64,000 nt of DNA from Sipunculus nudus (GCA_026874595.1 CM049321.1:26833479-26897478); one strand, 5' to 3'. Numbered from the stretch's first letter, positions 29,001-44,000 are shown. Notes: generated from the letters alone by a model not told the origin. A program made the numbers and translations.

Positions 29001-32000
29001 CCAGAATATACAAAATTTACACATTTAAATAATGATCATAAGTACCTGGTTTTATGGCTTTTATTTATATTAAAAAAAAATGTAATATATTCATTTTGGA
29101 CTAATTTCACATCAATGTACTAACTATAGACACAGTAGGAATCTAGATAATAATATTATCAACTGCATCTTTGTCTATCATTAATTTCCTTCATATGATC
29201 CCTAATGATTAGTAATGAATAGTATGATTTACTTTTTTATCATTAAAATTGAACTGAAAAATACCATAGGTGACTGCATGGTGTTATTTGGAATACGTGA
29301 CATTCTATCCAACGATACAAGATTCTTATATCATCGGTAACTGCAAGTTAATTTCCTGTTATTATCAACTAACAAACTCCTTTTCTAGTTTTCTTTAATT
29401 TGTTATTAAAAACCAATAAAAATTTATTAATTTATTGTTTATTGTTATGTTGTTGGTTAAAACTACTAGATGAGTTGGGTTGGACACCTGGATCAACTGT
29501 GGCTGGCCATTATATAATAAGCTGCCTGGAGCCCCAGTTTATGCCTCGCCTCAAGCATGCATAATTTGCTGAAAGTTCAACAAGGTCAACATACAGGTGA
29601 CTCAAGAGGTGCTACAGAGAGCCAAGGTCTGACATGGTCTCATAAAAACATTAATAAAAGCTACAATTTTTGGCCAATTTCTTTCAGCTTTTCAAACTAA
29701 AAGCTGAAATCTTTATGTGTGCATGATATGAAAATTATATCAACAGTGCTCACAGGAAACAAACATGCCATGGTCAAAGTTGGGCAAAATTTAAGGTACC
29801 AATTTTTTATTTTTCGTTAATATTTAAAAAAATTTAAAAGATTAATTTTGGATTACTAGGTCTTACGGTTTCAAAACATGCCACATCTACGGATGGACGG
29901 ACTGACGGACGGACGGACAGACGGATGGACGACGGACAATGGACCACGACTATAGCTCAGATGACTTATAGTCAGCTGAGCTAAAAAACATACTTTCAAT
30001 TTAAATAAAATATAATAGAAACCAAACAAGGAAGACAGAAATATGATGTTAGTGAGTGCACAATAACAAATTAGTTAACTTTAATATAATAATAAGAAAA
30101 TAACTGGAAATTGCTTGAAATAAACACAGAGGTGTCAGCTTACGGTCTCTGGTCTCTGCTAAAGATGTAATACAGTATAATACTAGTAAAGGATTCCCAT
30201 GTAGGTTTTTTTTATTTATTAGAAGTAAACTTCAGACTTGTATAATGATATTTAAAATATATATAATATCACATGCTCAGTATACTCCATGAAATATTTT
30301 ATTACCATATTATCTAGCTTTGATTTTTAACTGATAGTGTTTCATATGGTGTCCTGAATTGTTGATAAAACCTGTGTTTAGTGCCTGTTACACTAGGATG
30401 TATTAAAACGACATCTTGAAGTGAGGGCATATCTATGTTAACAGCATATGTTTAAATCAAAGCAACCTACTCTTTTATCGTAAAAAAACTGCTTATACAA
30501 TATTATGTCTTCCTAGGGTATTGCTACTCCGTCATAGTGCTATTAGAGATTTTCTTTGTACTGCTTAGAGTTTTGTAGGCTGTCATGATGTTTATGACAC
30601 TCTCTTTTTCAACCACATTGTACTGAAGAGTCGACAGGGAAATATGGTTCTTGCTTAACATGAACTGAACATATGTTGCAGAAAAAAACCCATAAAATAA
30701 TGCCAGCATTTCCTATAAAGAAACTTATCTCATGAATTATTCATCTCTCATATTTGTGGCGACAGTAGTGTTCACATAAGCTTATGATCATATGTAAATG
30801 AATCTTAAGACAAATAATTCTTTTATGATTATTTCAAGATCAGATCTATTTTCTAGTGAATTGTAAAATTTCTGTGAAACTAAATTTCAGATCATTTCTA
30901 CATCAGCACCTACCCTCTTGTCCTCCTTGCATGCTTGCTGCAGGATTCGCCCCTTCTCGTCCGCTCGACGGACCAGTTTCTTCCAACGCAACTTGATGTT
31001 CATCAGAAGGTTACGGATATACACAGTGTCTTGTTTACGACCAAAGTATTTGAGGTAAGTTCCGGTGCGGTCAAGATTCTGCATAATGTCTCGGTGAGCT
31101 TCAATATCAGCACGGAACTCCTACAGATAGCCATTATGTACAGTATAGATGAAATAGAAATTGAATGATGTCATCACACAAATATGAATACCACAACAGA
31201 CAGATAATACTGTTAATAAAACACAAAGACAAAGCACAAACAAATCTATGCCAATCAAAATGTGGGAGGATAGAGAATAACGCCACATCATATATTCTCT
31301 AAAAAGTAAGGATTTAACCTTACGTAATGACAGTAGGTGAAACATGCAACAAAGGTGACAAATTCACCAATATGACACAGATTCCAGCATCCCCTTGCTG
31401 TATGTGACTTCAAAGAAGTTTCTTAATTTGGATGAAGTCTTATGATATATGGACATTATTTAAATGTAATCACTGTATAACTGTATGTATGCTCAATTTA
31501 TTTGTTCAAATGATGACCTATGTATTTTTAAAATGCCCCCCCCCCCCATCCAAATATCTTTCAAGTAAATTAAGTTACCTATTCTACAGCATTTGATAAT
31601 AAATAAAACAACTTATTTGGGAAAGTAAACTTTGCAGCAACTTTTGCTCAGGGGAAAATATTGAGTCGATCACTGATTCAATCTCATGTAGGGGGCTCAT
31701 TTCTGGTGTTCCAACCACTCTGCTAGAAAAGCAAGCTTTACCAGCAAGACATTTCAGTCCACTTTCATACACGACTTGGAAACTTTTTAAACAGGAGTCC
31801 TGATCATACCTTGTGGTCCTGGATCTGTTTGAGGACTCGTTCCACCAGTTTACTGGGGTGTTTGAATGTGCCTAGGATTTTCTCTGCGTTGTTCAACCAG
31901 TCTGTGTGTATTTTTAACATGGCGTGGAAGTCCTTGACATTCTGAAGGTGTTCTTCAAGTCGATGCTGTACAACAATAGGAAGTAGCATTTAGCACCACT

Positions 32001-35000
32001 GCATCAACACATGCAAGTTCTACAGCCCACTGTGCACAAAACTGTACATATTGTTTGACTTGAACTTGTTTTATATCTATAAAACTATACAATAGCACCA
32101 GTGAATTTAAAGAGGTGACCCATGTTTCAATTCCTTTAATACATTTGAAGAGCGAAAATTAATTAAAAAGTAAAATAATGGAAGTATGCATCTTCAACAA
32201 TTGCACATACAAAATTTAAAATGAGCTTACTGGGGGAATTTTGAGCAATGCAGGAAATGATGGCAGGGTGTAACTGGGTATTACTGACAAATTGGGAAGA
32301 CACTTGGTGACATGTAAATATTGCAATAAAATTTCTTTGTTTATGCCTGGATACACTTGTGTCATATTGTGACTTTTTTAATAACCTTTTTTTGAAGGCT
32401 TTGGGGACAGTGATCTTTTAGGACAATGATGTAATTTCACCTAAATTTTCTTGTATGCTTTGGGAACAGTGATTTTATAACAGAGCCTTTTATGTCACCT
32501 TTTTCTTGTCGTCTTTGTAAATTTCTAAAAAAGTTATGTCACCTTGTCTATTTGTGGACTGTGAGTTTTGATAGAGATAAATGTCACCTTTTACTTGTCA
32601 TCTGTGGGAACTGATTTTTAGTGAAATTATGTCACCTTTTTCTTGTCCATTTGGGAACTGATTTTTAGTGAAGTTATGTCAGATTTTACTCGTATTCATG
32701 GACTGTGATTTTTTTTGAAATAAACATCACCTTTTTCTTGTCGGCTTTCTGCCTGGCATCCTCCATCCTGAGCTTCATCTTGTCCAGATGCTCTCTGAGC
32801 TGCTTTGCCTCCCCATCCCGACATCTCCCCAGCATATCCTGACCGTTCAGGAGCAGCGTGTTCACCTCGTCCTCCTTCTTCTGCAGATCACGGTACTTTT
32901 GCTGTGGAAACAATACACAGTACACCATTAGGGTTGTGGCAATGCACCAAATAATTTACCCACTGGATCCAATGAAGCCAATAACCTAATCAGGAATGGA
33001 TATATTTCAATTATTTAACTTGCAGTTATTTTATTTGCTCTTAAGCAAAGGACAGATAATGAGAGATAAATAACATTCACCTTATGTTCTACACTAGATG
33101 TTAGCATAGTAGTGCATGAAAAGAACTAGAATACGGGTAGTCGACAAGCGACTAGGGGTATCCGCCTAAATCAGAGTGGAACGGGTGAAGTGAGGCATGG
33201 ATTGAGTGGCAAGGGGAAATAGAGTGTTGCATATTAGCATGGATGTCTGCAGCCAAATTGTGTATGTAGGGTGCCCCCCCTACCACAAAATCCAGAAAGC
33301 CCTCCAAGTTGTATATATATGCAAAATTTAAGGCAGATAAGTCAAACCACTACATGAATATGAGTGATTTTAGCCCGTGGCAGACAAACAGATGGACGCT
33401 GAGCAAAAATGGTTGCAGGTGACACCACCAGTTTTGTGTATGATAAAGAGCTATGTGAGAACTATACACATGCAAAACTTTGGCCCAATCGGACAAACGG
33501 TTCCCAAGATATGAGCTTGGATGTCTGCTGCATAAACTAGAATGCAGGTGGCGCCACCTGTCATAAAATCAAGAGAGCTGTCGGGGATGTATAAACCTGT
33601 AAAATTTTAGGCAGATATGTCAAACCACTGCCGAGATAGGAGTGATTTTATCCTATGGCAGACAAACAGACAGGAACTGTGCATAAATGGCTGCAGGTGG
33701 CGCCACCAGTTTTGCGTATGATGAAGAGCTATGTGAGATCTATACACATGCAAAATTTTGGCCCAATTGGTCAAACGGTTCCCGAGATATGAGCTTGGAT
33801 GGCTGCAGCGTAAACGTGAATGTAGGTGGCGCCACCTGTCATAAAATCAGAAAAGCTATCCAGGATGTATAAGCATGCCGAATTTCAGGTGAATTAGTCA
33901 AGTCACTGCACAGATATGAGTGATTTTTACCCAAGGCAGACGAACAGATGGACACTGTGCAAACATGGTTGCAGGTGGCGCCACCATTTTTTGTGTATGT
34001 TATAAAGCTCTCCAAGGGCTACATTTGTGCAAAAAAATTTTCCTGATTGGTCAAACGGTTCCCGAGATATGAGCTTGGATGTCTGCAGCATAAACGTGAA
34101 TGTAGGTGGTGCCACCTGTCATAAAATCAGAAAAGCTATCCAGGATGTATACGCATGCCGAATTTCAGGTGAATTAGTCAAGTCACTGCAGAGATATAAG
34201 TGATTTTAACCCAAGGCAGACAAACAGATGGACACTGTGCAAACATGGTTGCAGGTGGCGCAACCATTTTTTGTGTATGTTATAAAGCTCTCCAAGGGCT
34301 ACATTTGTGCAAAAAAATTTTCCTGATCGGTCAAACGGTTCCCGAGATATGAGCTTGGATGTCTGCAGCGTAAACGTGAATGTAGGTGGCGCCACCTGTC
34401 ATAAAATCAGAAAAGCTATCCAGGATGTTTACGCATGCTGAATTTCAGGTGAATTAGTCTAGTCACTGCAGAGATATGAGTGATTTTAACCCAAGGCAGA
34501 CAAACAGACGGACACTGTGCAAACATGGTTGCAGGTGGCGCCACCATTTTTGGTGTATGTTATTAAGCTCTCCAAGGGCTACATTTGTGCAAAAAAATTT
34601 TCCTGATCGGTCAAACGGTTCCCGAGATATGTGGGTTTATGTGTGGAAACAGACGCACAAACGGACGCAGAGCGCAGAGGAAAGGTCAGAGGTCAAAACA
34701 AAATCGGGGCGCAGCAGTTCACATGTGACCCGAACATAATCCCGGGTTTCGTAAAATTCCGCCCAGTTACGGAGGAGTTCTCCGGACACCTACGCGGCGG
34801 CGGCGGCGGCGTGCAGCTGAAAACATGGTATCCGCAAAACTCTTGTTTTTTTGATGGATACAATAAATGTTTACTTAGTTTACTTAAATGCTTAGTTAAG
34901 TTAGACTACAATGTTCACCTCAGAATCATCTGAAAAGCCATCAAGATGATGTTCCTGCCAACAGAACATTATGACCATTTGCAATAAACGAATTGAAAAC

Positions 35001-38000
35001 TTGATTTGAAAAGCAACAATCCCTATTTTAATTGAACTGAAGACTCTGGGCTGTAGATTATGTCAGGAAAATTTAACTATCACTATGGAACCATAAACTG
35101 TTTATGTTAAGCACTTGGGGAAAATCCATAATTGTAATCATTGAGGTTTCAATGTCTTGTATATTATGTAACAGTTAAATTGCAGGTTTGTCGCACTTAA
35201 TAGAGAGTTAATGCTACATTGTACAATAATAATTATCAATATCCCATAGCTCTAAAATACTATACCATACAATCACTTACATCTGAAATCCTGGATAAGT
35301 GTTTTTCTATAACTGAGTATCATATTATTTAACTATACAAATTTCAGGGCTGCCTCTGTAATTCAGCATGTGAACTCACCATAAATTTATCAAACTGTTT
35401 TTGTGCCGTTTCTGGCAGAGCACCAAGAGGAGCTGAAGATTTGAGCTGTTGTCTGAAGTCTGTCAGCCAGTGGATCAAGTCCTCCACTTCACCTGTGAAA
35501 GCCTTGATCTGTCATGAAAAATACAAAAATTACCCTTCTTTATCAGGTTTATATGTTATAAAACTGAATTATATCAGTGGATGCTATATATATATGGAAA
35601 TCTGTGAACAGTAAAAATAAGCCCACCTGTCCCCAAAATGTTTCTATCCTTTTAATGAATGGAGAAGTTTAAGGGAGTGAATTTTAAACATGTAGACCCT
35701 GCTACAGCAATGAAAGTTACAGTACACAAATCATAAGCTCTTATCATCAGGAGGATGAAATTAAATGCATAATACTGTTGCCTCCACCATGAGCTTAGGC
35801 TTTCATCCCGGTTGGTTTGTTGATGTAATTGTGTTATTTTTCACAGTATAATTCACAGAATCATGAGTAAAATCTCATGAAATTTTCAGGTCATTTCGGG
35901 AATGAGCCAAAGAAAACCCACGTAAATTTTTGTGTGGATCCAGCACATGATCAGGTTTCAGGAATGTCATCAAGAAATATTCACAAATGTAAAGACACTT
36001 ATGCACAAATTAATCTGGATATATGGGCCAAATGAGTGAATGTTAACACAGGTTGGGAAGCATCCCACAATAGGAAACCCCATGATGTAGGTTTGCAGTT
36101 TTCTAGTTGCACAAATTATTTGTGGAGCTGATAAGCACTCCGTCTTCTTTATCTCACCAAATGAAATATAAAGCTCATGTTGTAACACACACTGACCTCT
36201 TTGAGGATATCATGAAGCTGGTTCTGTTTGTCGCGGGCCATGAGCTGGACCGTCATGAAGCGTTCATTCATCTCCTCCTGTTTCTCCAGGAGCGGGGAGT
36301 TGGACCTGCCGCTGCTCTCCACGGTGTCCGTCACAGCTTTGTTCAGCTTCTTCATGCTGCTCTCCTGATTCTTGAGGTCACTCATGGCAAGCTGTAATAA
36401 TATGTAATAATTACACACTGTAATAATTGTAATGATTACAATTACCACTACAAAAAGTGTAAAGTTTTCTTAAGGTGTAAACTTAAATGTAACAATTATT
36501 ATTACCACTACTGTGAGAAGCGTAAAGTTCTCTTAGGTGTAACCAATTACCACTACTTCATAATCTTAGCACTGACTACTGACTAGAGATAATTCTGGTA
36601 ATTTGCAAGTTTAAAATTTTATAATTCCAATCATATTTTGTATAATTTTGGCACATTTATCGGATAAAATTATGAATTTCTTGAAGAATTAAATTCCTAT
36701 TTACCACTGTAGTTAACTGTATATCTGAAGAATATTTATGTTAATCTGAACATTCTTTTTCTATAATTTCCTTTTTATATAATTTTCTTATTTAATTTTT
36801 TAGCCTTACTTAAATTTTATTTTTAAATTAAAGTAGAAAATATTAGTTTTTTTTCTAAAGTTTTCCCTTTCATATCAAACTATATTATGTGCATTTAAAA
36901 TGCTTTTATCAATATAAAAACCCCAAGATAAATTTCATGACATGTTCATACAATTTCATATGAACCCTGGAATTATACAACATCACGCCTCACACATGAG
37001 TACAATTATGCCTTGTAAATTTTTATTCTAGAAAGAAATCACATTGCCATCACTAAGATCTTTTGGGACATGATCTTTGCTATTAGGATGAAACCTTCCT
37101 TTCTGTAACTATGGTATAAGAATTTCATATTAATTTCTGTTGTGGTACCTGTAGTTTCTTGAGGTGTGTTTCGATGAACTTTGGGTCGCCGTATACATCT
37201 TCCAGCTGTAGAAGCTGGTTTTCCGTATGCTGCAGTAACTCTATCACATCGTCCATGGCATGGTCTAACTCACCAAGCCGCACAAGACCCTCCTTCAGAC
37301 TTTTCTGTTGAGAAATATCATACAAATTATAAGGGTTGGATCAGTAACCAATATCTGGTATTATCACAATATTAGACAGCTGCAATAACCATAACTTCCC
37401 TAATATTATGATATCATGATATGCATTTATGTCCTCAGTTTTGGTACACAAACAGGTCCTTTCAGGGTTTTTTGCTAAAGAAAATGGCATCATCAGGTCT
37501 GTTAGCAGAAAAACATTCATTTACATTTTATTTTGATGAATTACAAGAAATTCTGAAAAGAAAATAATCATTATATTATATAATATCAAAATATGTATAG
37601 TGTAAGCAAGTTAAAAAAAAAAGACAGCATTTGACACATTTATAGACTTGCATTCTGTGAAAACTCTCTTGGTATTTGCAAGCTTAGAGTAGTATTTTTG
37701 AAACATGGTTGGAAGTACAGACAAGTGTGACATGTTGACAAGTGCTGGAGTTCCCTCACCAGATACTGACATTCCCTCCAAAGGTGTGATATCATGATAT
37801 TTGGCAATAAATTTTGTATCATTATCGTGATTGTGATATCTCAATCACGTGAGTGGAGCAAAAAGAGACACCAGACAATTATGGCTTCACGTTTCTTGTT
37901 CACACAAAACTATGACATCGCTTCTGGTCACTCTCCAGGCATAAAAATTCATGAAAGAAGTTCTCCCTGCATGTTTGTGTTTTCTCTAGGTGGATCAAGT

Positions 38001-41000
38001 GTGCTTGTATATGTGTGTGTATGCCTGTTTATGTGAAGTGGATCTCAACTTAAGTTACATAACCACAGGGATAGAAAACTGATATTACTGCTTACACATT
38101 ACAGAATCTTTAAGATTTGGACATAAAACTGTACATTTCAGAAGACAAATGGTAAAAGAGACTCCAATCCTTAGTTAATCCTTTAGCTTTAAAAGAAGGC
38201 CATGCTTGTTATAATCCTGTTTACTGAATGACTGGCAATCGGTCACCCACCTCTCTGTCTGCTATCCCTTCCAGTATGTCCTTCCAGCGATCGTTGACCT
38301 CTTTGACCTGAGGAGCCAGGCTTTCTGCTGTGAGAGGTGAGGCGGTCTTCAGCTCACTGGAGTACTGGTTCAGGTTCTGTATGTCCTCACAGTGGGGGTG
38401 GACCTGTACCTTGAACACCTGGAAATAGAAAATGTTTTATGCAAACACACCACAAATATAATGAAAGAAAGGATTCCACTGAAATTATGACACCATCTAC
38501 TTTGTCGTGGAGGTTCTTGTCTGATAGTTAAGGGTTACAATGTCAGAAGTTGATGGTTCCTGGTTCATCCATCTAGCACCTCAGAGGTAAAAAGGAGAAA
38601 CCTTTTGAGAAAAATAAGAAATTTCCTCTATTGCTTTTATTGCATGTTAAGACTACTGGGTCATTCCTAGCCCTGGGCAAAAATTAAGAGGCTAAAAAAA
38701 AAACCAAATCATTGCCTCCGCCGGGAGGGTACGTGTTCATCACCATTTGTGTGAGTTTCTGTGTGTGTGTGTTTGTTCACAACTTCACTTACAAAATCAT
38801 GAACATATTCTCACAAAATTTGGGGAATGGACCAATGAAGAATCAGTAATAGTTTGCTGTGGATCCGGCACATGCTCCAGATCCGGGGACATCAAATAAT
38901 ATTCACAAATTTATGATCAATTGTGTATGAACCTGGGAATATGGGCCAAATAAGTGAATGCAAACATAAATTGGGCACATCCCACAATAGGGACCCACAG
39001 GGTGGAGGCTTGCATTCCTGAGAATACACATATCTACTTCACCTTCACTTAACAGATATTGGATAGATCTACTGCTTCAGAAAAGAACACCAGCTTAATC
39101 ATTCATGTTTGAGGTGACAGTGATTTAAAATAATTCCCAAAAGAATTTTTGGAATTAAACTTTTTTAATATTAGGCGCAGGACTGATGTCACTGTAGCGC
39201 TAAGAGAGCCAGAGATGTGCTGGCAGATACTAACCAAATTAGCTCCATTTGTCAGTGGAAAATCTATAGGGAAAACAGTTTTTCTATCACAGAATGGGCT
39301 CAATTAATGTGAAATTTATTTCAATGATTTTTCTATAAGAAAATTAGTTTTGTCATATAACAAATGGAATTTGGAACACATTTGCATAATTTTCAGATTA
39401 TATCATTACAAACAAACACATTTGCTTGAATTTCAGATTATATCATTACAAACAAACACATTTGCTTGATTTTCAGATTATATCATTTCAAACAAACACA
39501 TTTGCTCAATCTTCAGATTATATCATTTCAAACAAACACATTTGCTTGATCTTCAGATTATAACATTTCAAACAAATACACTTGCTCGATCTTCAGTTTA
39601 TATCATTTCAAACACACCTGCTCAGTCTTCAGATCGTATCATTTTCAAACAATCTAACCTTGAGCTCCTCCATTTGGATGCGGATGTTCCTTGGATCGGC
39701 CGCTACTGGACCCATGTTTTTCAAACGTGACTCAGACTTTGGCATCCATGTCATTATGCCCTGGACGATGCAAAACACAAAATCAAAAGCGGCGATTAGA
39801 AAAACTATCAAGGTTTTCTCTGGATTTGCCAGATTTAGGAGTAATAAAGTATCTGACTTACAAATTAAGTTTATACACCATGATCTTGTTAACTGAATTT
39901 CAAACTGTCCATGGGATCATCTTTTGGTATAAACAAAATTCAAATTGGATTAGGAGACACTAAGCTAGCTGGTACAAACTGTTCATGATACTGGTTGTTT
40001 TATGTTTTAGACTATTTATTTTTTTAGTTTCACAGGTCATTTTGAAAATTCTAATTTAGTTTTGATAACATTTGATTATTTTTCAAGCTAAAAACTGCAG
40101 TATCATTCATTTCATGCTATTACTCAATTATTAATTGTTGTTTACACAAAGCTAGGTAACTACTTAAAATCAAAGATTACTGATAATTTTTATATAATTA
40201 TATTCAATGTGTATCTAGTCATTATTAATACAAATCAACCAAATCAGGATGAGCAGAGACAGTACAAACGTGAGGATAATTCAGATATTAGTAGAAATTT
40301 TACCATGGAGACTAAAAAGACCAACTTAACCCTTGATTTCTTGTCTTTGTTCCATGCACAAAAATAATCAAAATTTTTATACTTAAGAAATAAAGAACAA
40401 TTATTCATATTTATATAAATATTCCTCATTTAAACCAGACAGTAAAAAGCTTAGCATTTTTAAATAACAATTTTATTTCTCTTTATGTTAAATTTTGTAG
40501 CAAACATATATATTTTCTATCATGTAATTAAGTATGGAACAAAAGGCCATTAAGATAAAAAAGGCATGATATAACCACAGCAACCACAGAGATAACATTT
40601 ATGCAGTATTTGTGTATTGCAGCTTCTGCTGTAATGCATGTAAGATATGGATTATACATGTATATACCAGGAAAAACAATTAAATTACTGAAAATCTGTG
40701 TGTTCATTTGGTATAACTTTGATATAAGTAATTTTGTAACTATCTGAACTACATAAATCATTTCACAGAATGAGGCTGCATACATATGGATGCGTTTATT
40801 TTTAAATAATAATTCAGCTCCCTTGGAGAATTCATTCCTATCAGGTGCCCAGTGATCTTAACTGGTAAAAGCTTGATAAATTAACAGATGACCATGAATA
40901 GATAAATTCATTATCAAAGCAAAATTAACTCAATATTTCAGTTAAGGCAGGTATTAAATTTTTAAAATAAAGTTAAATTAAAATAAAGAAACAATCAAGT

Positions 41001-44000
41001 AAAGGCTTAATCTAATCTCATCAGACAGAAACATAGCAGTTTTATATGATAAGAGGTCCAGAAGCTGTGTATGCTCTGTGTTTCAATAAGAACATCTAAA
41101 ATATCAACGTCATAACTTACTCTCTTATCCTTGTTCTGTGGAAAAGAAACTCAAGGTGATAAATCCATGGGATATGCTCAAATAGCATACATTATTGAAT
41201 GATTCAGTACCCTACACTTACAAATGAATATGTTTGTTTAATGGACTGACAAAACAAGTGCCTTTAATACTTATTTACTGGTGTCATTCTTCATCACTTA
41301 ATACTAACATAATTCAGAAGAGTTCCACAATGTTTAAAGCTTGGCCATGATACATATTAATGATATTTCTTGGGTTTCACATTTTTATGATGCTTGAAAA
41401 AAAATATTTTCCTGGCTGTAATCTCTGCTTTACACATATACCTAAAATCATGTTCTGATGCCGACGATGACCTCAACTCATTTTTACCATTTAACTGTAT
41501 TGCTGATCTATCCAGGGCATCACCAATGAAAATACTGAATGAATCTTATGGCAACTAATGGTGTGTATAGTAAAGACACATTTGTGGGTAATAACTTTTA
41601 ATATCGTTAGAAAATGGGGTACAATTTTGTCAAACGTAGATAATGATGTTTTGGTTGAGGAAAGTCTGGTAAGAAACCTCAGAGTTAAAGGGAAGCTTAA
41701 TCAATCCTATAATCAATGCTTTTAAACTGTTCAGATGTCAATCCGATTGTAGCATATACATTAACAGATTTTATTGTATAGTACAGGAATACATTTATAA
41801 ATGACACATAATCATATATGCAAAGCACAGACTGCTGGTCACAGCAACTGCTGTTTGTATATTGGCTGTTAATGAATTCCGAAGAATGCTACTACCCTGT
41901 CTGCAGCATGTAAAATGCAGCTTATATAACGTGCATACATGTCATGTGAAATCAAACTTCTCAGGCTCGGTGTATCACTCCTGCCTGTCCCGGCTGTGTG
42001 TCATCCCCATTGAGGAACCCCTGAAAGGCCCACTCTTTTATGACTGAAACAAGACTGTTGGGCACAGTCTCCCCATTAATTCTGCAGAGTGCTCACCCTG
42101 GGTTGGGCCGAATTTGAAAATCTCACCGCCTGGGCTGAGATTCAAATTCACAATCTCCCGGTTTTGTGCCCTTCGCTGTACCCCTGAACCACAGAAGCCG
42201 GTTGAGTGTCTGCATATAACATTTTGAAACATGTTTTCACTTTTCTCAGCTTCATTGTGTTTAAAGGCTGACTTACATGTAACGTGTTATCAAATTTCTC
42301 GGCTTTATCGTGAGCATTCTTCAGTTCCTCCATGCGTTCTTTGACCCCCTCATCAAGCTCCTCAGCTAACGCCTCCAGGTCTTCAAGACATTTCTGGATC
42401 TCCATCTTGCCTGGAGTACCACAAAGTCCGGATAACTCCTCTCCAGTCTTCTTGCAACCTTCCATGGGTATCCGTAACACGTCCATCTCTTCACGGATAG
42501 CCTTGAAAATTCATATTGCATTGTCACATAACAGTCCAAACAGAAAGGTTTAAAGAAAATCCAAAATGAGACCCATTATTTCATAATACAGAAAAAAAGC
42601 TAATACAGGTTCTAGTCTACCACCAGGATTACTTTTAATAATTATAATGAATTAAACAGGTTTCCTCTTACATTTCACTTAAAATGGTTTCATAATTCTT
42701 TCATATTTCATTTTTATTAACCTTTTAACCCTTTTACTGTTTTACATCTTCAATTTCATTAACAAATTATCAAATTTAATTTAATTTTAAACCATAAATG
42801 ATATTCTTACTACATCATAAGCAGTATGATTAAAAATTCATAAAATTATTATGATGAATGTTTCAGCATACAATCCAGTTTCTGGATCAACTGGCCATGT
42901 ATCAAATTAGGTTTACAGAAGTTCCAGTGAACTCCACACTGCCAACATTAAACATATAACTACAAAAAAAAAATAAAAATTTTATTTCAAGCATTTAATT
43001 TCAAAGACTGATCTTAGCTGAACTATTTTCAAATTCTTGTTTGAATCTTACCGCAAGTTCTCGCTGCTGTTCCCGGATGGTTGCTGGGTCGATGCCAGGT
43101 GCATCCTGGGACACCAGGTTGTCTTGCACATCATGAAGGGCTCGTGTGATGTCATGGAAGTTGTCATGGAATCTGTCAGCTACCTCAGCTGCTGTCTGCA
43201 GTTTGCTTCCACGTTCCTCCGTTTGCCTCTGTATACTCTCCTGTAAGTTGTCCAACTCCTGGAGTTTGGACTTGAGGTCTTCAACTGCAACAGGTAAAAT
43301 TCATGTAGAGAGATGTATGAATTTCTATGCTGGTTTATTGTATAGAGAGAGAACATGAGTACACAGAAAAGTCAGTTCACTCCTTATTAGAAGTAACTAA
43401 CACACATGTAATTTATTACACAGAAACATAAAACATGTGTAATAATATTCTTCCATGTACAGTAGGTATATTTCTATTTGGGTAAATAAAATTTTTGAAG
43501 ACCTAAACATTTGATTCATTTCTGAATAAATTTAATGAATTAAAACTGAATAAGGCTTAACATTAGTCTGGTGGGCAAATATTGTCTTAAAAGTATTGTA
43601 AAAATGATCTGCAAAAAATCTTAATTAATTAACAGACACAATGAGTAGGCATTTCTGGGCAATAAAGGGGTCAAAGGTTCCAGAAGGACTTACATTCCTC
43701 GTCAGAGGTTGGTTGCTGTTCGAGCATTTTACGAGCACCATCTCGAACAGCTTCTATTGCAGGCACCTTACGTGACAGATCATCCAACCAGGTCTGAAAT
43801 TATAAATCAACACTGTACTGTAAACCTTCATAATGGCTGTGACTGTTTGAAACATATTGCAAAATGTCATTAATTATGTTGTGTCTAAATGTCTCGTGTA
43901 ATTGTATATCCAATGATTACATTTATTGATTTACAGTGACCAAATGTATCTTCACTAAAGTATTAAGCAAATTCAGTGAAAAACTAAGGGGAAATCTTTC

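Noticed and set aside
30524-30709. Minus-strand frame after an acceptor-like TTTATAG, considered as an alternative exon
   Set aside because: Ends in TAG with no donor, no spectrin-like pattern, and exons 16 and 17 already join in phase.
33687-34933. Several overlapping plus and minus frames of 60-100 codons
   Set aside because: Products of the 279-bp satellite; they recur with the repeat period.
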